Assembly (NCBI GenBank): GCA_018433265.1 | Contig: JAHDRO010000314.1 | Location: forward strand, 1-14,728 | Length of the DNA: 14,728 nucleotides | From: Bacteroidales bacterium | GTDB taxonomy: Bacteria > Bacteroidota > Bacteroidia > Bacteroidales > UBA932 | Direction of reading: 5' to 3' | Shown here: positions 5,932-13,819 of the stretch, one piece after another | Numbering within the stretch: position 1 is the stretch's first letter | How the letters are laid out: every line of letters begins with the position of its first letter | Made by a program: the position numbers and the translations under genes | Notes under the pieces: generated by a model | Seen by the model: the letters and a program-made list of their open reading frames with translations, nothing else | Databases searched by the model: none | Told to the model about the DNA's origin: nothing

Positions 5932-8262
5932 TTAATCGAGAAACTCGATGCCTCTTATGAGTCTGTACCCTCTGAAAAGAGTGGTTTTCTCGCCACCACT
6001 GCGTGGTCTTTTCCTTACGATTTCACCTACATTTGAAAGTGCGGCTTTGAAGTTCCTGGCGTTTTCTGCATAGTAGCCATTTTCCCTGCACCAGGTTTGG
6101 TATTCAAAGTAAATGTCAGCAGTACGTTCTTCAGAGCTTTCATCTTCCAAAAGGCGTTCTTCGATGAAAAGTCCTAACTTATCGTTCTCTTTGTGATAGG
6201 CGAGGGTAGCATCTTGAACGGACTGTGGCATATCAAGGCCCGTCCTACAGAGCTTTTCATAGCCTTCAAGGACCCAGTTTAAAATGCCACTGAGATTTTC
6301 CTTCTTAAAGAACTCATGCTTAAGATTGTGGTCCCTTTCATGAGGTTCAAAGTGCCTTTCAAATGGAATGATTTTTACCCGTCCGCTGGTAAGAAGGGTA
6401 AGGTCTGTCACCGTTGGTAGGTGATTGGTATTGGTGAAAATTTTAAATTGTGGTTTGAAGTCAAAGCTGTTCTCATGAAGAAATCTGGCGTTGATGGTAT
6501 CACTACCTGTCAGGGTCTTTAGAAGAGCTGCACTTAAGGTCAACTTCTTATCAGGCTCACTGATATTTACAAACCTGGCACCAGCAAGTCTTGCTACATC
6601 CTCTGATGGTGCTGAGCCGTTTCCATTTGACTTGATACCTATGGTTTCAGGTCTTTAGGTTCTTCCATAATCACCACAGATACGAAGGAAGGTCTCCATG
6701 GAGGTACCCTTGCCATTACGGGTAGTGGCACCAAAGAGGATGAACATAGCTTCATACATTGTATCACCAGTTAGGGAATAGCCCAGGCTCTTTTGAAAGA
6801 AGTCCGCCTTTTCCTTATCTCCACTCATGACTTCATCAATAAACTTCTCCCATCTGGGACACCTTGCTGATGGATCATAATGGGCACCTGCAATTTTGGT
6901 GATGAAGTCCTCAGCCCTGTGTTCATAAAACTCGCCTGTCTTAAGATTAAGGGTTCCATTTTGGCAGTTCAGTAGATAAATATCTTTATCAAAAGCACTG
7001 ACCGATAGGGGATGGACATCCTGGGCATCCTTTAGGATGGTTTCTCTTAGCCTTCTGGTTTGCCACCTGGATATAAAATCGATGTATTGCTTTCTAAGCT
7101 GTTCTTCTTCGATTGAGAGGGCATATACCATAAGCTTATTTGCCAGCTTCTTACAAAGGTTCATGACCTTTAGATTTCCGGTATCTGCTCGCCAGGCTCT
7201 GCCATCATAGACAAACCATTTCTTTCTCTCGGTGACATACCTGGCAATGCCGCTGTAATGGTCTGCAAAGATATTGCTGTTACCAATATCATTCCATCCA
7301 TAACGTGGATTGCTGTGGGGGGATAATTCTACCAGTGGCTTACAACCTGGAACGTCAAAGTCTGATTCTATTGTAGAGAGCTTTCCTAGGGGACTGTAGA
7401 CTTCTGATACGCTCTCTGCGGCTTTTTCCAGTGTGATCTGGCCGTAGGTAGACCCGCCTTGTACCCTATCCCATTTTTCCCTGTAAAGACTACTTAGGCG
7501 AAAGAGCCTGTCCATTTGGCTTAAGTCCCTACCACACCAGAAGGCCAGATGGGTACAAAGGCCAAGATCTGCTTCACTATGGGATTTACCTTCAAGAATT
7601 TCACCAGCCCAGAGCTTATTAAACTCATCATTGTTTTTAGCCCCAGTTGCCTTTTTAAGCACCTCTTCATCAGAAAGGTAGGAGAAGGGAGGCTTATTGT
7701 TATTATTTTTCTTTTTTCTAGGCCTTAGCATAAAGCGGTCAAGTAGTATCTGAAGCTTATCTTTTGCTTCAAGAATGTCTCCATCCTGAAACACATTACC
7801 AGTTATGGTTACAAACTTATTTGTAGCACCGCTGACATAGACCTCCAGGCCAAGGGCCTTGTTGTTGATGTAGTACTTGCCGGTATTATATTTAAAACCT
7901 GGGACCTTAAAGAGAATGCGCAGGCCCGTTCCAGAAGGGCTGATCTCCATATAAGAGCCATGGAATAATTCCACAATAGCCTTAGCCATAGAGGTAAGGG
8001 AACCATCTTCATTGATACAGCGATCCACATCAATGGCAGAGAAATTATCAAAGACACCAATGCCCATACCATCGTACTGGTTTACCAATTTAAGAACTGA
8101 AGTTAGATCGCTAAAGGTCTTTATATTATTAGGTTGAGCACGTCTTCCATTTATTTGATAGGGAACCTTTGTCGGTTTGTCCTGTCCATTTCTTTACTCG
8201 TATTTCCAAAGACAGAACTTTCCACTATCCTGTAATTCCTTAGGTAGATTGTCATATTTCAT
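5932..8262 (-). pseudogene. Satellite primase-helicase (prim-pol plus D5/P4-type), two in-frame stops
   Basis: One frame spans 777 codons from the ATG at 8262 (GGAGGTGA just upstream) to TAA at 5932, without any frameshift. It is interrupted by TAA at codon 23 (8194-8196) and codon 536 (6655-6657). The N-terminal third is an archaeo-eukaryotic primase-polymerase: AIDVD at about residues 75-79 supplies the metal-binding acids and SPSGTGLRI at 108-116 the nucleotide-binding motif. The C-terminal part is a superfamily 3 D5/P4-type helicase: Walker A GATTRNGKGT near 511-520, then ARLAGARFVNISEP, TGSDTINARFLHEN, KIFTNTNHLP and SGRVKIIPFERHF. Such enzymes initiate replication of phages and satellites at their own origin. 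The second stop cuts the helicase just after Walker A, so no fragment should work as a full enzyme unless the stops are errors. A later start at 8088 would give a 477-residue fragment. Confidence 0.8.
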
Positions 8263-8352
8263 AGGGGATTCACCTCCTTCCTGGGGCTGGGTTTGTAATT
8301 TTAACTGCTATAGGGTATGGGTTTATGTCTAGAGAGGTAATGAAACACATCT

Positions 8353-8511
8353 TTAGTCCTCTTCATCAAATAGGTCTTCAGCGCATTCACTGCAGAAATA
8401 TCCTGAGTAGACTGAATCAATTTCTGCTGTGTCAATTAATGTGGACATGAAGTTACCCAGATCTGTTACACAAAGCTTGCCACAGTTTTTACATTCCATT
8501 TGTATCTGCAT
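8353..8511 (-). CDS. Zinc-ribbon-like microprotein
   Basis: The 52-residue product starts at the ATG at 8511, eight bases after AGGAGG. An upstream in-frame ATG at 8577 has no such site and lies inside the excisionase gene. Two cysteine pairs, CKNC near the N-terminus and CSEC near residue 42, suggest a small zinc-binding fold, followed by an acidic tail. The gene overlaps the end of the excisionase gene by 23 bases, showing translational coupling. The role is unknown; small zinc proteins of this kind are common between the regulator and the primase in satellites and prophages. Confidence 0.6.
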   Translation of the reverse strand: MQIQMECKNCGKLCVTDLGNFMSTLIDTAEIDSVYSGYFCSECAEDLFDEED

Positions 8512-8716
8512 CCTGTTCACCTCCTCTTGGTCTTTCAGAGCCATCCAGTTGACTAAGCAGCTCCAGTAGCTTTTCATAGTTGATAAATGCCTTTTTCCCT
8601 ACATAGATAGCAGGGAGCTTACCATTCTTTAAAAGAAGCCTTATGGCGTGTTCAGGCAGTATGCCTTTCTTGGCTATTTCCCTAACAGTAAGCATTGTGG
8701 GTTTGTTCTCTTTCAA
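8489..8716 (-). CDS. Excisionase-like helix-turn-helix DNA-binding protein
   Basis: The start is placed at TTG 8716 because AAGGAG lies seven bases upstream. The more distant in-frame TTG at 8734 precedes that site. The ~75-residue protein matches the MerR-like excisionase/helix-turn-helix family of Firmicute mobile elements: LTVREIAKKGILPEHAIRLLLKNG forms the HTH, then LPAIYVGKKAFINYEKLLELL forms the wing and last helix. Such proteins bend DNA during excision by a tyrosine integrase or activate early genes. It is the first gene of the minus-strand operon and is driven by a promoter about 130 bases upstream that carries repressor operators, so it should be silent while the repressor is bound. 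Confidence 0.75.
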   Translation of the reverse strand: MKENKPTMLTVREIAKKGILPEHAIRLLLKNGKLPAIYVGKKAFINYEKLLELLSQLDGSERPRGGEQDADTNGM

Positions 8717-8844
8717 ATTGTCCACTCCTTTCAATAAATTATGATTCTGGTTTTCCCAGCCTTATAAGAAAGCTTCTAGTTCAGCCAGGGAACTCACAGT
8801 ACAGAAAGATAAGAGAAGTTGAGGAATCTTTCCCACCAACAAAC

Positions 8845-8984
8845 TCTCATAAAGTGAGATTTATAATTAAATAATACAACATTAAGTGAGAGGTGTCAAT
8901 TCTAAAAGTCACACAAAGTAAGAATAAATTTAAATAATTTAAAATAAATCTCACATTATGTTTGACAATACTCACTGATGGTGA
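8845..8984. promoter_or_regulatory. Operator array of the XRE repressor (five related 15-bp sites)
   Basis: The best site is TCTCATAAAGTGAGA at 8845-8859, a 5-bp-arm palindrome. Related copies lie at 8877-8891 (half-site AAGTGAGA kept), 8909-8923 (12 of 15 matches), 8949-8963 (11 of 15, reverse strand) and 8970-8984 (reverse strand, with its own TCAC-5-GTGA dyad). They interleave with both divergent promoters, so one repressor can control both directions, as in lambda-like and satellite switches. Confidence 0.65.
8871..8899 (-). promoter_or_regulatory. Leftward promoter of the satellite operon
   Basis: On the minus strand TTGACA (8899-8894) and TATTAT (8876-8871) are 17 bases apart. Operator copy O2 fills the spacer. 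The start near 8864 leaves a leader of nearly 150 nt before the excisionase start at 8716. Confidence 0.75.
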
Positions 8985-8990
8985 TATTAT
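8962..8990 (+). promoter_or_regulatory. Rightward promoter of the repressor gene
   Basis: TTGACA at 8962-8967 and TATTAT at 8985-8990 are separated by 17 bases, the mirror image of the leftward promoter. One operator overlaps the -35 box and another fills the spacer, predicting autorepression. Confidence 0.8.
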
Positions 8991-9029
8991 TAACTCAAGA
9001 AAGACAACAATACTAAACGAGGTGAGAAG

Positions 9030-9488
9030 ATGTTTGCTGAAAGATTAAAAGCTTTAAGAACAGAAAAGGGTTTAACACAAGTAGAATTAGCAGAAATGCT
9101 GGGAGTATCGAAGGGAACTGTAGGGATGTGGGAGACAGGGAAGAGAATGCCTAGCTTTGAGACCCTAGATGAAATGACAAGAATATTTGATAGGAGAATG
9201 GACTACATACTGGGATATACAGATGATGCTAGTTCACCAATTCCTACAGATAAAGAGATTCATCAACTAGGTTTGTGGCTTATAGAAGATGATTATACAG
9301 AACTTGTATATAAACTTCTTAGCTTAGACAACTATGGGAAAAGAGCAGTTGAAAGCCTTATTAAGGAAGAATTAAGCAGGTGCAAAGCCCAAAAGACTTT
9401 GGTTTCAAGAGAGAACTATAGAGTATCAATAATGGCCTATTGTAGACCAGATGAACAAGATGAGGAAGTAGAGAAGAATCAAGAATAA
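9030..9488 (+). CDS. XRE-family (cI-like) repressor of the satellite
   Basis: The ATG at 9030 follows GAGGTGA. The 152-residue product has a classic XRE helix-turn-helix at about residues 4-62 (RLKALRTEKGLTQVELAEML, then KGTVGMWETGKRMPSFETL) ending in the typical DYILGYT. The remaining ~85 residues are helical and probably dimerise. They contain no visible Ser-Lys autoprotease, so induction is more likely by a helper-phage antirepressor than by RecA-driven self-cleavage. It faces away from the excisionase-primase operon across a shared operator region, the arrangement of the Stl repressor in phage-inducible islands. A good terminator follows immediately. Confidence 0.85.
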   Translation: MFAERLKALRTEKGLTQVELAEMLGVSKGTVGMWETGKRMPSFETLDEMTRIFDRRMDYILGYTDDASSPIPTDKEIHQLGLWLIEDDYTELVYKLLSLDNYGKRAVESLIKEELSRCKAQKTLVSRENYRVSIMAYCRPDEQDEEVEKNQE

Positions 9489-9533
9489 AAAAGGTTTAGG
9501 AGCTGTTTTTATCTGCAGCTTCTTATCTTTTTT
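9488..9533 (+). terminator. Intrinsic terminator of the repressor gene
   Basis: AGGAGCTG (9498-9505) pairs with CAGCTTCT (9516-9523), extended by an A-rich/T-rich outer stem and ending in TCTTTTTT. Confidence 0.75.
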
Positions 9534-9564
9534 AGGTGTATTAAAACCAAGTTAAAATAGCCTT

Positions 9565-9617
9565 AACCCTTTGAAATGACTTGATTGTAAGGGTTTGTAG
9601 TGGTAACATGTAACACT
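9565..9617. repeat. Inverted repeats upstream of the recombinase gene
   Basis: AACCCTT (9565-9571) is inverted as AAGGGTT (9589-9595). Just after it lies TAGTG-GTAACATGTAAC-CACTA-like sequence (about 9597-9617), an imperfect palindrome holding a GTAAC direct repeat. These may be recombinase-binding or operator sites. I see no gene between 9534 and 9675. Confidence 0.4.
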
Positions 9618-9675
9618 AATAGGAGGATAGTTTATACCTATTATTATAAAATTTAAAAGAAAGGAGTATGGCAAT

Positions 9676-10551
9676 ATGCTACTAAGTGAAGCCTGTGAAA
9701 GGTTTGATAAATATTTGGAAAGTATAGATAGAAGTCCAAATACCATAGAACGTTACACAAGGGACATGACCTTTATTAGAAAATATCTAGAAGAGAAAGC
9801 CAACGGACCAGTATTTGTAGATGAAATCACTGAACAGGACTTAGAAGACTTTATGCTATATTTGAAAGATGAAAGAGACTTTGCTCCAAATAGCAGGAGC
9901 AGGTACTTTTACACCCTAAGAAGCTTTTACAAATATGCAGAGAAAAAAGATCTAGTTGAAAAAGACATTGCAGCAAAAATTGACCCTATAAGACTTCCAC
10001 AGAAAGAGAGGGTCTATTTATCAGAAGAGGAAGTAATGAAGGTAGCAGAAGCAATAGATATTTACATTATAAAGCTTATAGTAATATTCCTCTACAACAC
10101 TGGCCTTAGGATTTCAGAATGTAGAGACTTAAAAATAGAAGATGTGGATTTAGAGAGTAAGATTATTTATGTAATAGAGGGAAAGAACAGGAAGGACAGA
10201 GTAGTTCCAATAAATGATAATCTACACAAACTATTAATAGATTATATTGAAAACCACAGAGATGCTCCTGAATCAAACTATTTCTTTTCCACAAGACAAT
10301 CTGGAAGTGGAAGCATATCATACCCCCATATTAGCTTTACCTTAAGAGAGGCTGCTGCAAAGGCTGGTATAAAGAAGCAAGTCACTTGCCATATACTAAG
10401 ACACTCATTTGCATCTGCCCTAGTACAGAAGAAGGTAGGGATTGTGGAGATATCTAAACTACTTGGACATTCAAATTTAGCAGCCACTTCAGTTTATACC
10501 CACACAAACATAGATGCACTTTCAGAAGCAGTAAATACTCTTAATAGCTAA
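9676..10551 (+). CDS. Tyrosine recombinase/integrase (XerC/XerD size class)
   Basis: The ATG at 9676 follows AAGGAG by nine bases. The 291-residue enzyme has an N-terminal SAM-like core-binding domain (about 1-95) and a C-terminal catalytic domain. The active-site set is complete: R145 in GLRISE, a lysine in GKNRKDR (173 likely), H239 and R242 in CHILRH, H265 in LLGHSN, and the nucleophile Y274 in SVYTH. It catalyses site-specific DNA strand exchange. It lacks the arm-binding domain and ~100 residues of typical phage or satellite integrases, so it resembles Xer proteins or the recombinases of small elements more than a standard satellite integrase. It is followed after 16 bases by an HTH gene on the same strand. 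Whether it serves the satellite to its left or forms a unit with the RNA-like region on its right is unresolved. Confidence 0.9.
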   Translation: MLLSEACERFDKYLESIDRSPNTIERYTRDMTFIRKYLEEKANGPVFVDEITEQDLEDFMLYLKDERDFAPNSRSRYFYTLRSFYKYAEKKDLVEKDIAAKIDPIRLPQKERVYLSEEEVMKVAEAIDIYIIKLIVIFLYNTGLRISECRDLKIEDVDLESKIIYVIEGKNRKDRVVPINDNLHKLLIDYIENHRDAPESNYFFSTRQSGSGSISYPHISFTLREAAAKAGIKKQVTCHILRHSFASALVQKKVGIVEISKLLGHSNLAATSVYTHTNIDALSEAVNTLNS

Positions 10552-10567
10552 GAAAGGAGGATTAGAC

Positions 10568-11317
10568 ATGGCTCTTATAGAATGTAAGGAACCTGTATTT
10601 GACAGACAGGTAAATAAAGTTATAGCATTGCTGGAAGAAGGTAAAGAAAAAGAAGATATAGCAACAGAATTAGGTTATAGCAATCCAGCATCTTTAGATA
10701 ACTATATGAGAAGATGAAACTTTGCTTGGGAATCTAGAGATAGAAAGTTTGTACCAGCTGCAGAAAAGTATTCTGGAAAAGCAAGAAACAACCTTCTACA
10801 ACTAAAGGGAGTATCAAAAGCTGCTCTTATAATTTCACTTTTTACAGAAGATGGAGCAAACCCTAAGGACATTGCAGAACAAACTGGTTTTGCAAGTCAC
10901 AATGAGATGGCTACATTTATGAAAAGAAAAAAATATGAATGGGATGTTAAGAAAAACAATTATACAAAGATAAAAAAGGAAGAAGAGAATAACTCAAATG
11001 TAAGACCGCTAAACTTTGAATCAGAAGCCTTGGAAGAAGTATTAATAGAAATGATCCAAGGAATAAATGAACTAAAGAGTGGGAAGAAAAAAGCTGTAAA
11101 GAATAATACTACAGATGAAGCTGAGGAGCTTCCAAGATATAAGATAGAGGGAAACTACAACTCAAAAGCATTTAGTATGAATTCCACTTTAGAAAACATG
11201 ATAATAGATTTTAGTAAGAATAGAAGGATTAGTCAAAAAGATATATTTGAGATAGCGGTAGTGGATTTCTTATTAAAATATGGAGAAGCAGAAGCTGTAG
11301 AGGACTTATTTGATTAA
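10568..11317 (+). pseudogene. Two-repeat HTH DNA-binding protein, interrupted by TGA
   Basis: AAAGGAGG seven bases upstream supports the ATG at 10568, and one frame continues to 11317 (250 codons), broken only by TGA at codon 50 (10715-10717). The protein contains an internal duplication: DIATELGY-SNPASLDNYMRR near residue 30-49 and DIAEQTGF-ASHNEMATFMKRKKYEW near residue 101-124 look like two related homeodomain-like HTH units. In that alignment the TGA falls where the second copy has a basic residue, so an AGA-to-TGA change is the simplest cause. The C-terminal part (about 190-240) resembles a ribbon-helix-helix domain (AFSMNSTLENMIIDF, then SQKDIFEIAVVDFLLKYG). It is cotranscribed with the recombinase and may be its accessory or regulator. 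Translation could restart at the ATG at 10907, giving a 136-residue C-terminal protein. Confidence 0.65.
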
Positions 11318-11361
11318 AATATAAGTAGTGGAAAGATTAAGAAAATTAGAAAGGATATTTG

Positions 11362-11390
11362 TTGTTAGTTGTAGATTAGTGTGGTATAAT
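11362..11390 (+). promoter_or_regulatory. Promoter leading the non-coding region
   Basis: TTGTTA (11362-11367) and a perfect TATAAT (11385-11390) are 17 bases apart. Transcription would begin near 11397, where no reading frame follows for 270 bases. Confidence 0.7.
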
Positions 11391-11395
11391 TTGGG

Positions 11396-11663
11396 TAAAT
11401 ATAGAATGTTTAGGGCGTAAGAAGCATCCCATGTCCACACTATCTATAACATAGAACTTTAATATATAAATTGATGGCAGATGTATCAATGAAACTAACT
11501 AATGGTGAGCGTAAAAACGACCTTCAAGTTGCTTGATACTGTTGCAATAGCTATAAAAACATATGATATGGTTGTGATAGCTAGTAAAACCATATGTTGA
11601 GAATGTAAAAACCCCGATAAATCGCAGGGAATAGCCATTCGCACTTAAAAATTACATCAACAG
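11396..11663 (+). ncRNA. Candidate large structured RNA (raiA-like?)
   Basis: About 270 bases without a gene begin at a good promoter and hold a series of hairpins: ATTGAT/ATCAAT (11470-11490), GGT-CGT/ACG-ACC with an AAAA loop (11504-11522), TCAAG/CTTGA (11524-11536), an 8-bp stem ATATGGTT/AACCATAT (11566-11595), CCC-CGA/TCG-GGG with a TAAA loop (11612-11629) and GAAT/ATTC (11629-11640). GATGTA (11480-11485) can also pair with TACATC (11652-11657), closing the whole. This density suggests a folded RNA. From memory, raiA RNAs of Firmicutes are large, complex and found near integrase-type genes, which fits here, but I cannot confirm the family from sequence alone. Alternatives are recombination-site DNA or a decayed intergenic region. 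Confidence 0.5.
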
Positions 11664-11667
11664 ATAG

Positions 11668-11991
11668 TGGGAATATTTCGGGTTCACACTTATTGAACTA
11701 GTCGTAGTAATTGCAATATTGGGGATTTTGGCAGCATTAGCTATACCTAGATTTGTTGGAACACAAGAAAATGCAAAAGAACAAACTCATCAAGCCAATA
11801 TCAGGACTATAGAAAGTGCATTAAGCCTATACGCAGCCGAGAAAGGACATTATACGACTAATATTAGTGATTTAGTCAATTCAGGTTATTTAAAAGAAGA
11901 ACCAAAATATCCGAAAGACGATGGAATGGCTTATTATATTGCAAATAGCGGGAATATGTATACTGTTGATATAAAATCAATTACCCAATAA
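11668..11991 (+). CDS. Type IV pilin, start codon and leader missing
   Basis: The frame is open from 11668, after TAG at 11665-11667. From 11680 it encodes the prepilin cleavage-site glycine and the signature segment GFTLIELVVVIAILGILAAL, followed by AIPRFVGTQENAKEQ and a small C-terminal domain with YLKEEPKYPKDD and YTVDIKS, about 103 residues after the glycine. Type IV pilins and pseudopilins are inserted in the membrane, cleaved before the phenylalanine by prepilin peptidase and assembled into pili. Here the expected Met-Lys/Arg leader is absent: the codons before the glycine read W-E-Y-F, and no ATG, GTG or TTG lies between the stop and the glycine. The gene is therefore 5'-truncated or fused to foreign DNA. 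It precedes a ligase pseudogene and the peptidase, a pilus locus order. Confidence 0.75.
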   Translation, partial: WEYFGFTLIELVVVIAILGILAALAIPRFVGTQENAKEQTHQANIRTIESALSLYAAEKGHYTTNISDLVNSGYLKEEPKYPKDDGMAYYIANSGNMYTVDIKSITQ

Positions 11992-12003
11992 TTAAATTAA
12001 CCT

Positions 12004-13806
12004 ATGTTTAAACTCATATACCTATATCTTACATTAACATTAATCCCAATATTTAACGCTGGGATGGATAATGATATAGTAAACATCCTCCTAATCTTAG
12101 GATTAGGAGGTATGGTTTACTATTACTTCAAATAAAAAGAGAAAATTAGCATAGAGAAAAACTCGCCATTGTACTTTTATCTTTTTTTGTAATGTTTGCA
12201 GGAATAAGTTTTTTTGGAGCATATATAAACTTAGAACTATTATCGAATTGCTGCAGCTAGTGATTTATGGCTCGGTTTTATATTTGACAATGAATCTCCC
12301 AAGAGAAGAAAAAATAAAGACGATTAAAATTGTCACATTGTTTGGAAGCCTAATTGCATTATTGGGAATATTGGAATATGTGTTTGTAGAACCACAGCGC
12401 ATTGTTTCCACTTTTTTCAACCCAAATCCTTTTGGTACATATTTAGTGATGCTGTTTTTATTTTCACTCGGCTTTTATTTAAAGAACACAGATAAAAAAT
12501 TCGCTTTATCGTCAATTGTTTTTTTTATTGCTCTGTTGTTAAGCGGTTCTAGAGGTGCATTGCTTGCTTTGTTTGTCGCTCTGCCTTTTGTTTTTGTAGA
12601 CAGCAAGGGAAATTTTAAAAATAGTATATTAAATGTGTTTATTATTATTGCGACAGGGTTTGTTTTGACTAGAGGTTTAGTGTATATAACTCCTATCGTT
12701 CAAAAGAATTTAAACATAAATATTGATTTTTAAGCAATTTAATTAGAAAAGATTCACTGACTGGAACATCTTTCATTGGGAGAATTGAATTTTGGAAAGC
12801 GGGTTTAAGGGCATTTACTGAAAAACCAATAATAGGTTTTGGTTTGGGTACTTTTTTTTCTGCATATTATGTAGGATATGGAAACAACCAGTGGTATTCA
12901 AGATTTGCACATAACCACTATATACAAACTTTAACAGAATTAGGGATAATAGGATTCGTTTTATTTTAATATTTGTAGGTTCTGTTATTTTTAAATTTTT
13001 TAAGATTTATAAAAAAGAGCATAATATTTATTATGTAGGATCTTTTGCTACAATCATAGCGTTTTTTGCTCACATTTTCATAGAATTTAGTTGGAACTTT
13101 CCAGCAGTTACCATGACAGCGTTTTGGATAATTGGATTGAATTTATCTAGCGATAAATCAAAGTATACTTTAAATATAAAGCCTCTGTTTTCAAGGATAA
13201 TATCAATCAGTTTATTAATACTAGTTTTATTGCATACTGTATCTACAAATGCATATAAAATCGGATAATACAATATATCCTGTAAATCCGAATGGGATGC
13301 TTTTTGAAAGCAACATTTACGTTAAAGATTACAACGAGACTTTAGATTTAGAAAAGCTTGATAAGGGGATTGAACTAGCTAAGAAAGCGACAAAACTCGC
13401 CCCATTTGATGGCAAACTTCATACACACTTAGCTCAGCTGTATTATTCTAAAGGTGATTATGACAATGCTAAGAAAGAATATGAACTTGGTAAAAAATAT
13501 GCTGCATATGTAGTTTCTAGGCATTTTGAATTAGCAAATTTTTACTTATCTCAAGGAGATACTGAAAGCGCCATAAGGACTTTAATAGAAGCTAAAAAAA
13601 AAGAAAAATATCAAATAATGGCATTGCCAGAATCTGACAAACACATAGGCGTAGAAGATGCAGTAAACATTCATATACTTCTTTATGATATTTATATAAA
13701 AACTGGCAAAGAAGATTTAGCTAAAAAAGAAGCTGATATAATTTTAGATTACTACAACCAATATGAATTCTTAAAAGACTACATAAATATTGAGGCTTTT
13801 AAATGA
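12004..13806 (+). pseudogene. O-antigen-ligase (Wzy_C) / TPR membrane protein, multiply frameshifted; possible pilin glycosyltransferase
   Basis: Pieces in all three frames assemble into one ~600-residue protein. The N-terminal membrane segments MFKLIYLYLTLTLIPIF start at 12004. The Wzy_C core follows, with NPNPFGTYLVMLFLFSLGFY and LLLSGSRGALLA (12248-12730), then GRIEFWKAGLRAF, GFGLGT and FAHNHYIQTLTELG (to about 12966), more membrane helices, and a C-terminal TPR domain (13249-13806) with NPYGM-like NPNGMLFESN and repeats such as LHTHLAQLYYSKGDYDNAKKEYE. Lesions are TAA at 12133-12135 and one-base losses near 12182-12188 (T-run), 12247, 12730 (T-run) and 12966 (T-run), plus one extra A near 13257-13260. 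O-antigen-ligase relatives beside pilin genes often glycosylate pilin (TfpW/PilO/PglL types). That role is inferred from the neighbours. Confidence 0.75.
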
Positions 13807-13819
13807 CAAGGAGCTATAG

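Larger units (their letters stand above)
4277..10551. mobile_element. Defective phage satellite (PICI-like island)
   Basis: Gene order is recombinase and repressor on one strand, and excisionase-like HTH, primase-helicase, origin-like repeats and capsid on the other, with a shared operator region. This is the layout of phage-inducible chromosomal islands. G+C of the minus-strand block is higher than on both sides. The outer limits are uncertain: the prophage-type genes at 2261-3413 and the HEPN cargo may belong to it, and the recombinase may not. I found no matching att repeats in the window. Confidence 0.55.

Noticed and set aside
8794..8850. 18-residue leader-peptide-like frame (two adjacent Trp) in the excisionase leader
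   Set aside because: No ribosome binding site and no alternative terminator/antiterminator hairpins that would support attenuation.
4277..10551. Flanking att repeats for the satellite
   Set aside because: I compared sequence around the pilin junction with the left-hand intergenic regions by eye and found no convincing long direct repeat, so no att sites are called.
5932..11317. Stop-codon reassignment as an explanation for in-frame TAA and TGA
   Set aside because: Neighbouring intact genes end normally at these codons, and independent frameshifts elsewhere in the window point to decay or sequencing error.
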